Shown in pieces: positions 1 through 11,009 of a DNA stretch of 64,000 nt; the stretch's first letter is position 1; every line of letters begins with the position of its first letter. Origin of the DNA: Enoplolaimus lenunculus (lineage: Eukaryota; Nematoda; Enoplea; Enoplida; Thoracostomopsidae); the NCBI GenBank assembly GCA_030248215.1, contig JASANG010003110.1, positions 69,501 to 133,500 on the forward strand, given 5' to 3'. A program made the translations under genes and the position numbers. The notes beneath the pieces were generated by a model. It was given only the letters and a program-made list of their open reading frames with translations, was not told the DNA's origin and ran no database searches.

Positions 1-170
1 CGAGTTGATTGTAAAAGGTTTTCAGTCTTGTAAATTTGTGTTCAGCAACTTTTAACGATAAAACATTAATAAATGTTTCGCGTTTCGTTCAGTGATATTG
101 CAAAATTTCAGTCCTGTCTCGCCTTATAATCCAAAACTGTTTATTATGCATTACACTAATTTGTTGCCTG

Positions 171-291
171 TGCTTTAAAGCTTAGGTTTACGTATAAGCG
201 TATTTTTGCGTTTTGGCTTACCATTAGGCTTAGGTTTTGGCTTAGCAATATGCTTGTACTACTATGTTACGGCCCTGTTCTATACATTGGT
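171..291 (+). mobile_element. TG-MITE, 5'-truncated copy
   Basis: The right end matches complete copies elsewhere: a TTAGGC-like run, then a tgcttgtactactatg stretch, then ggccctgttctatacattgg. The left terminus is missing or too decayed to see. It lies directly upstream of the first cyclase gene, about 70 bp before that gene's start codon. Confidence 0.6.
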
Positions 292-340
292 TGCTTATCC
301 TAGAAAATTCCACTGAGAAAAGTATACTTTGAGCTTAAAG

Positions 341-361
341 TTTCAGTAATTTAAAGTAATA
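341..361 (+). promoter_or_regulatory. Possible trans-splice acceptor / short 5' leader of cyclase 1
   Basis: A tttcag acceptor-like site ends 15 bases before the ATG at 362. In nematodes such a site close to the start codon is the usual signature of spliced-leader addition. It could equally be the end of an ordinary 5' UTR intron. This is inference from position and motif only. Confidence 0.3.
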
Positions 362-3300
362 ATGTTCACTGTTATAACAACAATAACACGTACTATTGTA
401 TTGCTTATGTTGTTCCATTATTGTTATGGATTTGACGTTTCTTCGTGTAATTTTCTTGATCTTTCACACGATTTTAGTAACAATGTCCCTGTATTTCCAG
501 TATTTACTCCGGTTAACTTTACAATAACTTATGCAGGTTAGATTGTTGGAAATGTCGATTTTTTACCGTATCAAATTAGAATTTAGTTTAACAAGTCAGC
601 CCGGATTTGCGCAATGCGCAACAGTTAGCGAATCCACAACAATTTGCACGCAAATTTTCTTTTCACAGATCAATCAAATTTGTGTTCTAAGAAAGTATTG
701 TAAACAAAGTAATGCTGGAACGGTGCCCACAATACGTATGTGGAGCTTTAAGAATACGGATGAAAAAATAAGTATAATGTCTTTAAAGTTCTTTTTACCT
801 GAAATATAAAAATGTTTGTTTCTGTGACAGAAAATGTCAGATTGTCTAGCGACTGCAGAGCAAGCAATGACCAAAGTTTGAGGTTTAGGTGTCAGTTCTT
901 GACAAGAATTGTGGCTTGATTCACTAATCAGGTTTTTCTGCGCACGCCAATGTTAAAAATGTCTGACTATTTTTATAGCTAACTAATTAACGAACACTCT
1001 CTAAAAATAATGCCCAAAATTTTTGCCTCCTATAAAAATGACTTGGAGGAAAATGTAAATTTTGACTGGAAAATAAAAATTTTGGCTAGAAAATATAAAT
1101 TTTGCCAAGAAATTTAAATTTTGCTGGGAAAATTGAAATTTTGGGGGGAAATGAAACATTTGGCATGAAAATTTAAGTTTTGGTGCGAAATTAAAATTTT
1201 GGCGGGAAAATTAATATTTTCCAAAAAATGTAACTTTTGGTTGCAAAATATACATTTTGGCAGGAAATTTAAATCATGGCATGAAAAATGAAATTTTGGC
1301 GGGAAATTAAAATTTTGGCGAAAAAATTTAAATACACGCGCGAAGCTCAAGTTTTGGCGGGAAGATTATAGTTTTGGCGCGAAATTCAAATTTTGGCTGT
1401 AAATTCAAATTTTTGTGTGAAAATTTGAATTTTGGCTTGAAATTAAAATTCTGGGGGGAAAATTCGATTTTTAGCATGAAAATTTAATTTTTGACGGTAA
1501 AATCAAAAGCATAATCCTAAGTTAAACCCTATGGATATTATTTAATATTTTAGGACCTTACAAGAGTGCACCATTTCTCACTTATGGATACGTTTGTTCC
1601 TATGAGCATATTTCAACTCACATTGATGCTCCAGTTCATTTTAATATTGACGGCAACTCTGTTGAACAAGTAAAATTCGTATCCAATGAAGGCATCTCGG
1701 CCTTACTCCAACTCCACAACATGGATGAAAGCCAAAATATTTTGCATTAATGTTTAGCACTAAATAGTGTTTGGGTGTTCGCTTTTACTTCGATCGCGAG
1801 TATTTTTCACAATTATACCTATATCCCGCAGCGTCTTTTAACAATTTATGGATCGACCACGGATTGCAATATGAAATCGTATACTGCTACCGCTAAGGTT
1901 GTAATCAGGGATCGAACGACCGCTGTTGTTTTTTTATCGACATTGCTGATTCAAAACGCCATCTTTATTAAAATGAGCCAAATTGTCACAATATCGATTT
2001 TACAACATTTTTTTCTTTAGTAGTAAATTTATTTTTTGTTTCAGATCGAATTAGATCAACTGATTGGCGAAGCGTGCGTCATCGATGTTAGCGAAAAAGC
2101 CAAAAATGATAACAATTATCAAATGACCGTTAACGATATTAAAGATTGGGAATTCAAGTATGGAACGTTGCCGAAAAGTAAGATTTTGAATTTTAAATCT
2201 TGATTTTATGCTTTATTTTTGCATAGTCCATGAATGTTAAGCAGGGCAGTACAGGCTTGTCGGCTTAGTTCAAAGGGTCGTTTAATGTATTTCACTGTAT
2301 TTTATGCCATTTTGGCTATACAACTTTATTTTGCTTTCAGTTTTGGAGTTGCCTTTAAATTGATTTTGATTCATATACGTATCCTGTAGTACCAAACTTA
2401 TTTGCACGGCTGCGTAGGTCAGTGATTAGAGTAGAAAAGCGGTAATCCGAATGGCGCAGGTTCGAGCCCCACAACATTTGAGGCAAAATTTTCATTGATG
2501 TGCTCTGTATGGCGCTGCTCAACATAGAATTCAATTTGCTTTTAGTTTTGGTGGTATCTATGATTTTATTTTGAACTTTAAATTTTGGCAACTCTCACTG
2601 GCGGAAACATTAATATTAAAATTACTAAAATTTCGTTTGGCTTCTTGTTCGCTTCACTCGCGAGTTTTTCTCACTATTATACATCTCGGTACGAAAATTG
2701 TCGTGTTATCATTGATATCTGTGTTATTTTCGTTGATTCTATAAACACAAAACATGTTGTATTTTTGTCGTAAATGTTTTTTGTTGACGCTAAAATATTA
2801 GTTAATATCGATAATTTTATTAATTTTAGATGCCATACTGTTAATGTCATCAGGTCATTACAAAAAATTCAACGACCCAAAACAATATTTTGGAACTGAT
2901 AATATCAAAGATGCTTCTACATTTAAATATCCTGGTAAGCAGCCACTTTTAGAATAATTAATTAGAACAGGGCTCGTTTGTCAGACTCAGTTATTCTTAA
3001 AAGTTTTGGCCCATATAGAAATGTTACTTGACTTCAACTAACTCTCCCAGTAAGAATCATGTCGTTCTACTGTCAACAATCCTCTTGACTTTAACTATCT
3101 CTCCCAATAGAACCCTTTAACTTTGACTATTAATTTACAGGATAGCTATAAACCTTAAGTACCACGGCGGGGTACCCGTGCGGTTTCGGCTTCGATTGTT
3201 ACTCGTTGTAACACCGTTTGTAAGCATATTACTCGCACAACTAAAAGGTAAATATATTTCTGCAGGAGTACTATCTCGTCTGGGTCTGACCCAGCCATCC

Positions 3301-4669
3301 TGTAAACAATATTTGTGTATTTCTAAAATGTTACGCAATACGTAATAAATACCAGGGTACAAAAGGAGGTGAAAAGTACCGGAACCGGAGCCGGAGGTCA
3401 ACGAAGCTTGTCGGAGCCAGAGGTGACGCGAAATTACATAGATAAAATGATGTTTAATTTGTTATTGTTAATTTTAGCAAATACCTGTTACGTGTTGCTT
3501 AATCGTTTGGTTTTACGCTTATTTTTTTACGAAATCTTGTCAATTATGTTCTCAAACGTTCGCCAAAAGTTAGAACAAAACGCGCCAAACAAATAATTTC
3601 TGTCAGACTATGCAAAATTTCACTACTGACATTGTCAGAACCTTTGGCAAAAGTTCTATCGGAGCCGCAGACAGACCTCCGGCTGCACCCTGACAGATAT
3701 CGACATGTACCATGATTTTGCTGATACTGATATATCTGTTCAAACGCCCTGCAATATTTGCTCGACGCACGAACTCTTTTGTCCTGTGGAGATTTTGCCC
3801 TTGGCACCCGCATGGCGCAACATATCAATTTATAAACAAAAAATTTTTGACTTAAAGACAAAAACGCGTAACACATGTGAAGCGTATATTCTTTTTTACA
3901 CAGCATGTACCCAGTGTCATACTCTTGTTGAAGTACTGTAGTGACCCAAATAAGAGAAGGGACTGATATTTATTTGGCTTCTTCTAGAGGGTACCATTCT
4001 CCTGTTATTCGGTTCCGGATTGTTATTTATTTTTAACCCACCCTCCGCCGTCCTTCGTTACTTGTATATATCTGGTATTGCAACTACTCGCTGAATTAGA
4101 GATAATCACATTTATGGACACTAATTAAGGTTTAGGAACTCTATCCGCTTACGGACTCTTATTAGGGATACGAAACTCATTTTGATCAGGAGTCAAAATG
4201 GGTACAGCTCTCATATTATCCCCCCTCTTATTGAGGTTACTGTAGTATGCCATCATCCGATCTTGATTAAAGTATAAAATAGTGATTTTAAGCTTTCGCT
4301 CCTGATGTTGGACAATGGCTATTGGACAATCGCAAGATACGAGCATTTGGTGTTGATACAATTTCATTTGACGTTGCAAAAGATGGAATATTTCCAAATC
4401 ATCAAGTGTTACTCGGTGCAAATATACCAGGCATGGAAAATATGGCAAATTTAGATAAATTACCCCCGCGCGGCTCAACTGTATTTTTGTTGCCGACCAA
4501 GATTAAAGGCGGTACTGGCGCATGGACTCGGGCGTTTGCTATTGGTTGGAACGGTCCAAGGGATCCTTGCAGAAATGATATAAATTCTTTAGCAATGGGA
4601 ATATTTCAAAAATCCGTCCCGTTTATGGAACTGCTTGTATTAACCATTTTTCTTATGATAGTTAGATGA
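362..4669 (+). CDS. Cyclase-family protein 1 (secreted, probably GPI-anchored)
   Basis: Five exons join in frame: 362-536, 1554-1669, 2045-2177, 2830-2934 and 4293-4669, giving 301 residues. All introns are GT-AG, with phases 1, 0, 1, 1. Residues 1-23 form a signal peptide ending near HYCYG. The family metal motif HxGTHxDxPxH appears as HISTHIDAPVH (H77, H81, D83, H87), with Ser in place of the usual Gly. Further family marks are DQLIGEACVIDV, GVDTISFD, H213 and MENMANL with E225, then GTGAWTRAFAIGW near the end. This family hydrolyses N-formylkynurenine, isatin or related amides using a divalent metal; the substrate here cannot be told. A C-terminal stretch (ELLVLTIFLMIV) ends one residue before the stop, as in GPI-anchor signals, so the enzyme is probably on the cell surface. 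An AATAAA lies near 4786. It is intact and is the upstream member of a tandem pair. Confidence 0.86.
595..757 (-). repeat. Dispersed repeat K in intron 1 of cyclase 1
   Basis: It shares tttgcgcaatgcgcaa, a block containing ttgtaaacaaa, and ctggaacg...cgtatgtgg with copies at about 33262-33365, 45358-45480, 47796-47967 and 62906-63076. The end ttaaagctggaacg is the most constant part. No coding capacity is seen. It is probably a short non-autonomous element. Confidence 0.6.
1010..1510. repeat. Degenerate tandem repeat, intron 1 of cyclase 1
   Basis: About 500 bp of irregular units of roughly 25-32 bp built on aaattttggcgggaaa with variants (ttggcatgaaaa, ttggtgcgaaa). The minus-strand open frame across it merely reads the repeat as Phe/Asn/His-rich text and is not a gene. 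Confidence 0.8.
2408..2478 (+). repeat. tRNA-derived fragment (A and B box), intron 3 of cyclase 1
   Basis: It carries an A-box-like TAGGTCAGTGATTAGAG followed about 35 bp later by a B-box-like GGTTCGAGCCC. The spacing fits a tRNA or tRNA-derived SINE head, but the acceptor stem does not pair convincingly. Best read as a tRNA relic or SINE head. Confidence 0.4.
2588..2700 (-). repeat. Dispersed repeat O, intron 3 of cyclase 1
   Basis: It contains the motif gcgagtgaagcgaacaagaa followed by gccaaacg (read on the minus strand), shared with 8031-8160, 10247-10380, 33598-33655, 51346-51460, 55845-55945 and, weakly, 1765-1830. Several copies also carry ggatccagaaatttc. The function is unknown and the copies look non-coding. 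Confidence 0.55.
3871..3932 (+). repeat. Dispersed repeat P (fragment), intron 4 of cyclase 1
   Basis: The segment attcttttttacacag...cccagtgtcatactcttgtt matches longer copies at 19219-19335 (+) and 53325-53440 (-). It ends right where the E element at 3934 begins. Confidence 0.55.
3934..4247 (+). mobile_element. Family E MITE, complete 314-bp copy, intron 4 of cyclase 1
   Basis: The left end tactgtagtgaccc and right end ggttactgtagta form terminal inverted repeats. Both subterminal regions match the two ends of a 1.36-kb relative at 24883-26244 in opposite orientation, which defines the limits. A third, single-ended copy starts near 34134. The right end lies 45 bp before the exon 5 acceptor. 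Confidence 0.75.
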
Positions 4670-4884
4670 CCTGAAATACATAGATACTGTTTTCGGATGT
4701 TTTGTGGTAGCGTTGTCGAATTTAGTAAACAACGAGACAGAAAGCATAATATATTAATGTATAATATATTTTACTCAATAGATTTAATAAAAAAATTATT
4801 TGCAAAATGTTTTGTCCATACTCAAATTTAAATTTTGACTCTAAAATTTATACATTCGAAATGTACCTCACCCCTAACACACTG

Positions 4885-5064
4885 AGATCATGTAAAAATC
4901 AGACGCGGAACGTTTTTCAGTGCAACTGCAATAGAGTAAGCTTAAGCTTTAGACTATTTTTTGGCTACGCTTATGCATAGGTATAAGCTCATTCTTATGC
5001 TTACGCTTACACTTAGGAGGAATATGCTCATACTACGGTTACGACTCTGATCTATACATTGGCG
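4885..5064 (+). mobile_element. TG-MITE copy with 8-bp target duplication
   Basis: It starts agatcatgtaaaa and ends ctatacattggcg. It is flanked by ACACACTG (4877-4884) and ATACACTG (5065-5072), a 7/8 match that reads as an 8-bp target-site duplication. The core has diverged TTAGGC-type hexamers (cttatgcttacgcttacac). Confidence 0.75.
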
Positions 5065-5072
5065 ATACACTG

Positions 5073-5314
5073 TATGGGTTACGGTATACTTTACGCCCCC
5101 GGTCGCCGCCGCACGCCGCCGGTCGCCTCCGCACGGGTGCGTTCGATAGTTTTTAATAAATTATCGCGCCGCGCGGCGGCGTGCGGCAACGTGCGGCGGC
5201 GTTGGCGTGCGGCAACGTGCGGCGGCGTTGGCGTGCGGCAACGTGCGGCGGCGTTGGCGTGCGGCAACGTGCGGCGGCGTTCGGCGGCACGCGGCGAGTA
5301 TAACACTACCCTTA
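5073..5314. mobile_element. Family D GC-rich foldback element with 26-bp tandem core
   Basis: The ends tatgggttacggtatac and gtataacactaccctta are degenerate versions of the family D terminus TTAGGGTTGCGCTATA. The core, about 5170-5290, is four near-identical 26-bp units (gcggcaacgt plus gcggcggcgttggcgt) and is far more GC-rich than its surroundings. Open frames across it in several phases are repeat artefacts (Ala/Arg-rich). It abuts the preceding TG-MITE's target duplication. Confidence 0.7.
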
Positions 5315-5657
5315 GCTTTCACGTCAAGCTTTTGTGTACTCAAGGGTTAAAAAAATTTTTCTCACTAGCAACGTATATTGACAAAATGTTTTTAACACTT
5401 GAAATTCATTGCCCAGCCGACCCTCGACCAAAATTAAATTCTGCATAACCCCCACTATTAAATAACAATTGCATATCACATTGTAATCTTTAAAAACTTT
5501 AATGATTCCGGGGAGGGAACTCATCTCGATGCAGCAAATGCATCAACAGTTGTTTATGTGTTTACGGTTTGAGCTTTGTTTTAACAGTTGTTTTGTTTAT
5601 TGAGAAATTTGCAGAAGAAACATTAAATAGAAATTTGTTTCTCAATTAAAGACATTG

Positions 5658-6000
5658 GCTGCGTTTCTGAAATCTCTTATTTAAGTATTTACTTAAGTTA
5701 TACTTGAGTATTAAATTACGTTGCCGACTTAAGTAATTTCTTTACTTCTCGGGCTAAAATAAACAAACGCCAAACGTGAGCCATTGTCACAACAAGAAAG
5801 TAATAGTTTTGCCTTATATTACAGAAACACAATGAGCCTATATTTTGAATTAGACCAGTATGCCGGAACGGTTCATTTGTAATATATCAAATTTAGTCAG
5901 CGGCCTAAATATCAACTTAAGTACACTTTTAAAACCGACCAAGCGGTTTATTAATTACTTTCTTAGCGCGTACTTAAGTACTAAGAGAAGGAAAATATGA
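5658..6000. mobile_element. Family Q element (acttaagta-rich), right end uncertain
   Basis: The left end ggctgcgtttctgaaatct matches the ends of the better-defined copy at 11010-11366 and a single end near 35704. The interior is dense in acttaagta motifs. It lies between the two cyclase genes; the right boundary is not clear. Confidence 0.5.
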
Positions 6001-6442
6001 AATAAAATGAATGCCTAACAATAAAACAGGTTTCCTATTTTACATTCGAGTTTGTTCCTTACACTCAATCTTATCACCAAATACGCCCTCCACAACCAAA
6101 AATTTCGCTCTTGCGTATACACTATTGCACACATTTAAGGTTAAGCCTTAGTCAAAAATCAGGTTAAGCCAACTCTTAGACCTCGGCATAGCTAAGCTCT
6201 TTTCCCTACCATGAACGTGAGTACTGATCCGGTCTTAGCAACCCCTAGGAACATCAATTATTGGGAACCCTCGGTATCAGGGCCCTCTAAACTGAAAGTG
6301 GACTTGGAGATTAACCAATTTCCTGGCTTTTTGCTTGCATTCCTTGAAACAAAGCCGCTCCAGGACAAGAATTGACATTAGAATAATTATCATTTGGGAT
6401 GAAGCGCCACAAATCATAAGATCGGTCAAGCCTGTGAGAGGC

Positions 6443-6583
6443 CTAAGGGTGGCGTGCTTGTGTTGTGCCGTCTGTCACCGGGTGTCACAATACGGTATCG
6501 TACGTGAGTGGCGTACGATGCTGCACGGTGACGTACGGTGACGTTGGGCGACTGACGTCATTTAAAGTATAGTGTCAAACTAA
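6443..6583. mobile_element. Family D foldback, short copy
   Basis: It begins ctaagggtggcgtgct, ends agtatagtgtcaaactaa, and has a GC-rich cacggtgacgtacggtgacg-type core like the larger copy at 61967-62371. It ends about 90 bp upstream of the start of cyclase 2, so it may lie in or next to that gene's promoter. Confidence 0.55.
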
Positions 6584-6671
6584 AACCTGCATGTATATGT
6601 GAAAGGGTACTTTATTTAGTTCGCCTCATCTTGGACCCTGATTTCAACATTATTTACTTTTTCATTTTAAA

Positions 6672-9600
6672 ATGAATAATTTAATAAACTTAATTGGATT
6701 TTTAATTGTTTTCTCATTGAGTATAATACACAAACTCGAGGGCAGTGACGATAATTTGGATTTGAGTCAATGTGAAATACTCGATTTAACTCATCCGTTG
6801 AGCAAAGACGGGTCTTATTACAGCACTTACGATTCGGTCAAGTACACAGTGTCCCATCGAGGTATTAAAATGTCAGAAGGAACGGAGCCAGCCTGGCTTT
6901 CATCTTACGATCCACGGTTTGCTGGATCAGAATTTTTGACACATTGCAGTCCAGTGTGTTCCCAAAAAATTTCGTTATTAGAAACACCGGTCGATTCGTA
7001 AATTACTCACAGGCGGCTGGCAAACGTTGTGAAACGCAATTTTTTACTATATGCTATATATGTTACAATTTTCTGTTGGCGAAAACTGAAAGATACGGAG
7101 GACATTAGCATTTTATCATGAAAAAGTTTCTGGCGAGAGGGCGTACGACCCATCCCACCCATTTGGATCCATTAATCTATTGTTTGGTTTAGTAAAATCA
7201 CCATATGTTCAGTTCAGGCAATGTTTTTATATTTTCTGGTTTAAAGGTTGCAAACACCAACCAAATTTACATTTAATACAATATTAACGCCTTAAAAATT
7301 GTCAAATTCACTTTTATTAATTTAAGGACAACTTTACCACTTTGAAATATAAAACTTAATTTATCACTAATATATTTCTGATCCGAATATCATAGCATTT
7401 TATTTGCCTTAAGTTGATGTGTTTAAATTTGAGACCATATCGAAGATCAAAGCCTAAACCTATTAAGCCTAAACATAAAAAATGTTTATATGTTCCACCA
7501 GAAAATCGACAATACAACGTTTGGCCAATATTACTTTAACGGGCGTATCAGTAGATTAAGCGCATTCCTAAGCCTAAACCTAAACGTTGTAAAAAACGAG
7601 TTCCTAAGCCTAAGCCTAAGCAAAATGAAATGTTAATGAATAATTTGTTTATTTTATAGGTCAATTTGGCAATGTTCCTTTTGTGTCATACGGATTTGTT
7701 TGCGCGTACGAACATATGTCGACTCACATGGATGCGCCGTTGCATTTTAAAGCTGGCGGAACAACCATTGATAATGTACTCGATTTGAAAAGTTTAATCA
7801 TTTCCCTGTATTCGACAGTGGTCGATCCAGACATTTCTAAATGGACCGGGGGCGCCACTACCGAATCCAGAGAGTAGTGGCGAATTGGTGTACGCCCCCC
7901 CCCCGTCAGAAAAAAGCATTGTGACAAAATTATAAAGGTTCCTGCGGTACAATTGTTTCCGCTCAGGGAAATTGGTACATATACAGTATACAGTCAAAAT
8001 TGCTTTGTATAGCGATTGGCGCCCCGCCTGTGCCGTCAGAAATTTCTGGATTCACTATTGGGTGGAGCGTGAGATGTAATAGGCGGTACAACTTGGGATG
8101 GAAGTGAGCGTGAAGCCGAACGCCATTTTAGCCCTAAACCTTAATATCAAATCTCTGTGTCTATCCTTGTTGAGAGAACTGAGGCCGGGGCACCAACATT
8201 TTGAATCCGCCATAAGTTTTGGTGCCGAAGCCTCATACACATTTCGGCCAATGTAAAGAACAGGGGCGGAACAGTATAATATATATAACATATTGCTAAG
8301 CCTAAGCCTAAGCATAAGAATGAGCATATTTCTAAACCTAAGCCTAAACCTAAGCCAAGTAAAAAAACTCAGTCTAAAGCTTAAGCTTACACTTTTCTAG
8401 TCCCAGAGAAAAACGGTCCGCCTCTGATTTTTACATGGGCCAACATTTCAATCGCAGTGTGAAAAATATAGCCAAAATGTATTTGGGGACGCCCGACGAA
8501 TATAGCGCAACCCGAATTCAACCACCCAGAAGTAATTTTCGTACTGGTTGTGTGCTGTCAAAATAACTTTAATAATCTGTTATCAAAATTTAGTTCAAAA
8601 TGTAAAAATATAAATACTATATATTTGCTGTCAGTTGTTCGATCCACAACAAATATCACGACAATTTGTCGTCCGGCAACTCGTCGCCTGACAACTTATA
8701 ATCCAAAATTTTATCGACTCGACAATTGGTCGCTCATCATTATACTTATGGTTATGCTTAACCTTAGAATTGTACGCTGACGATTATGCTATATTTTATT
8801 CACAGCCTTTAGAACACTGTTGGGCGACAAGTTGTCATGCGACGAATGGTCGTACGCTGCACAAAAAATGATGAGTCAAATTGACTCTCTCCGAAACAGG
8901 CTCTACGGGACAACACAAATTGAGTCAAATTCGACTCCGAAAAAATCAAATTCGACTCACTTAGTCGCACGTTTGACTCTAGCGGAGTCGAAGGTGATTC
9001 AGTTTGTGTAGTCCCGTATAACCCATTCCGGGCGGAGTCAATTTGACTCACCATTTTTTGCAGTGCGGATTTTTCAGTAGGTTATTCTTAAACTTGTAAA
9101 AATGGCGTTGCTTTTTTGGGTTAAATTTGACCAACTGATTGGCGAAGCGTGTGTGATTGATGTGCGAGATAAAGTTGCTAAAAATCCAACATATTCACTA
9201 ACCGTGGAAGATATTGTGGATTGGGAACTAAAATACGGAGTGCTTCCAGCAAGTACGTTACTCTACGACTCAAATTATTAGAAATAATTTATACACTGAA
9301 AGATTTCAGTATATTTTTCCAAAAAACCAGTTGAATGCAGATCATCTGAGTTCCCTGTCCTGCGGTTATCGCCGACGACGCAGCCACGGATTGAAAAGTG
9401 GAGGTCGAAGTCCTGATCAAAATTCATTATTAACTCAATCTCAGTTGACTTAATTTCGCGCGTGTAATTAACTCGGAATGAGTTGAATCAACTCACAATT
9501 CTGAGTTCTGAAAGACCTGACTCAAACGGCGCGGGGTGGAATGCCTTACCCGCGGCTCTGTAACATTCTAAATCACTTCCGAATGCTTAAACCGTCAAAC

Positions 9601-10969
9601 TATTACATATAGCATAGATCAATCAGAAGTATTTCTACATTGGCGTAGATAAAAGTTATGTTTTTATTATTTGGCACTGAAATGGCAAAATATATACCCA
9701 AGATGCACTGTTTATAATCCTACGTTAATGTTGACACGTATTTTATGTAATTTTCGCTCAAAATTTATACAAAACTTGGTAAAATTGCTTTTCACAACGA
9801 GAACAATTGAAATTACATTAACTTTAAATGCAGATAATAAATAATATAAACACCGCATTTTCAGTTTTGTCAGATTTTATATTTGTTATTTTATTTTCAG
9901 ATGCGATTTTGCTGATGTGCACCGGATACGATAAATACTTCTACAATCCACAAAAATTTCTTGGAACCGATAAGACAGGAAATTATCATTCGTACAAATT
10001 TCCAGGTACGCTGATTATATTTTAAAATATTTAAATTTGAATCGACACATTTAGACGTAAAGCGCTGTGTATTTTTAAAAGATTTGAACGTAATTTGTCA
10101 CAAAATTACCTGATAAATTCAATATCGAAATATTGATTTTGTTTCAAAATCCGCAGTTTGTCATTATGGTTATTCAGGACAAACGCTTGTGTACTCGTTA
10201 GTAGTTCAATTGAAAATATACTAAACTGTAATATTTCTTGATTAGTGTTGGATCCAAAAATTTCTAACAAGAGAGGCCATGCGAAGTATGATAGTGGAAA
10301 AAGGCATGCGAGCGAAGCGAACAAGAAGCCAAACGCCATTGTAGCGCTAAATTTTGCACCGAATCTTGGTTTGGACCCTGCTGGAGCGGCCAGGTCGTGG
10401 TTGCCTCGGTTTGATCCATCTGTCGTCTTGATATATTGCACGTCTTGCATGTTGTGGATATTTTGCATTGTGTTTTACGCGTAATAAACAACGCGCACGT
10501 TGTGTATTATATGGTGTACTGAGTTTGCATTGAATTGCTAACATAGTATACTCTATGTGAGAAAAGGGGTTTATTTTTAGGTTTTGGACCAGAAGTTGGC
10601 AACTGGTTACTGACAAATCGTCGCATCCGTTCGTACGGAACAGATACGGTTTCGTTTGATGCGTCTTTGAATTCGCGGTTTGAAAATCATATCGCACTGC
10701 TGGGCGCCGGTATTCCGGGTATGGAAAATTTAGCAAATTTAGAAAAACTGCCAGCGCGTGGGGCGACAATTGTTTTAGCGCCGGTCAAAATTGCGAACGG
10801 AACCGGAGCATGGACCAGGGCGTTTGCGTTTGGCTGGCAGGGTACAACAGATCCTTGTCGACTCGGTTATAACAACGGTTCAGCTAATTTGAACAGAATT
10901 CAAAATTTTGCTAATGTAAAGATTGCAATTTTATTTTTGTGTATGTTTTTATTGCGATATAATTTTTAA
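6672..10969 (+). CDS. Cyclase-family protein 2 (secreted, probably GPI-anchored)
   Basis: Exons 6672-6861, 7660-7775, 9081-9252, 9901-10005 and 10581-10969 join in frame into 323 residues. Intron phases (1, 0, 1, 1) and the lengths of exons 2 and 4 (116 and 105 nt) equal those of the upstream paralogue. Residues 1-24 are a signal peptide. The metal motif is HMSTHMDAPLH (H82, H86, D88, H92); DQLIGEACVIDV, H231, E243 in MENLANL and GTGAWTRAFAFGW follow. The tail VKIAILFLCMFLLRYNF fits a GPI signal, with small residues (NNGSAN) just before it. The best acceptor for exon 3, after cagtag at 9080, gives about 13 extra residues before KFDQLIG that cyclase 1 lacks. Two MITEs lie just upstream of that acceptor. 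That exon edge is the least certain part of the model; the substrate is unknown. Confidence 0.82.
7000..7145 (+). repeat. Dispersed repeat N, intron 1 of cyclase 2
   Basis: It shares cgttgtgaaacgcaattttt, tgctatatatgt and the following aatttt block with 15035-15170 and 28075-28220. The three copies sit in similar-looking sequence. No coding potential or terminal repeats could be defined. Confidence 0.5.
7523..7626 (-). mobile_element. TG-MITE subfamily B, truncated copy
   Basis: It starts ggccaatattactttaacgg, then cagtagattaagcg and CCTAAG hexamers as in the full copy at 57634-58016. The other end is lost about 33 bp before the exon 2 acceptor of cyclase 2. A second CCTAAA patch lies at 7448-7476. 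Confidence 0.6.
8031..8160 (+). repeat. Dispersed repeat O, intron 2 of cyclase 2
   Basis: Contains cagaaatttctggattc, ggaagtgagcgtgaagccga and acgccattttagccctaaac, in the same order as other O copies. Non-coding. Confidence 0.5.
8246..8441 (-). mobile_element. TG-MITE copy with 8-bp target duplication, intron 2 of cyclase 2
   Basis: It starts ggccaatgtaaag, ends tttacatgggcc, and is flanked by CACATTTC (8238-8245) and AACATTTC (8442-8449). The core has GCCTAA hexamers, so the TTAGGC strand is the minus strand. Length is 196 bp. Confidence 0.85.
8647..8853. mobile_element. Family J element (acaatttgtcgt ends)
   Basis: The ends contain acaatttgtcgtccggcaac and, inverted, gggcgacaagttgtcatgcg. 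The same inverted pair occurs at 41173-41380 and 48071-48253, with a single end near 24703-24790. It is about 207 bp with no coding frame, and abuts family I at 8856. Confidence 0.6.
8856..9065. mobile_element. Family I MITE abutting exon 3 of cyclase 2
   Basis: The inverted ends gctgcacaaaaaatgatgag and actcaccattttttgcagtg give a roughly 30-bp terminal repeat continuing into gtcaaattgactc. A single-ended relative lies at 32301-32430. The right end is 15 bp from the proposed exon 3 acceptor of cyclase 2. Confidence 0.7.
10247..10385 (+). repeat. Dispersed repeat O, intron 4 of cyclase 2
   Basis: A well-preserved copy: ggatccaaaaatttctaac, then gcgagcgaagcgaacaagaa, gccaaacgccattg and tagcgctaaatttt. 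Overlapping open frames on both strands are not homologous to anything recognised and differ between copies, so they are not annotated as genes. Confidence 0.6.
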
Positions 10970-11009
10970 TACACCTGGTACATTATATATGTAATACATA
11001 ACCCATTGG

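Noticed and set aside
5059-5448. Ala/Arg-rich open frames over the GC-rich block
   Set aside because: They lie inside a foldback element with 26-bp tandem units; several frames on both strands are open at once.
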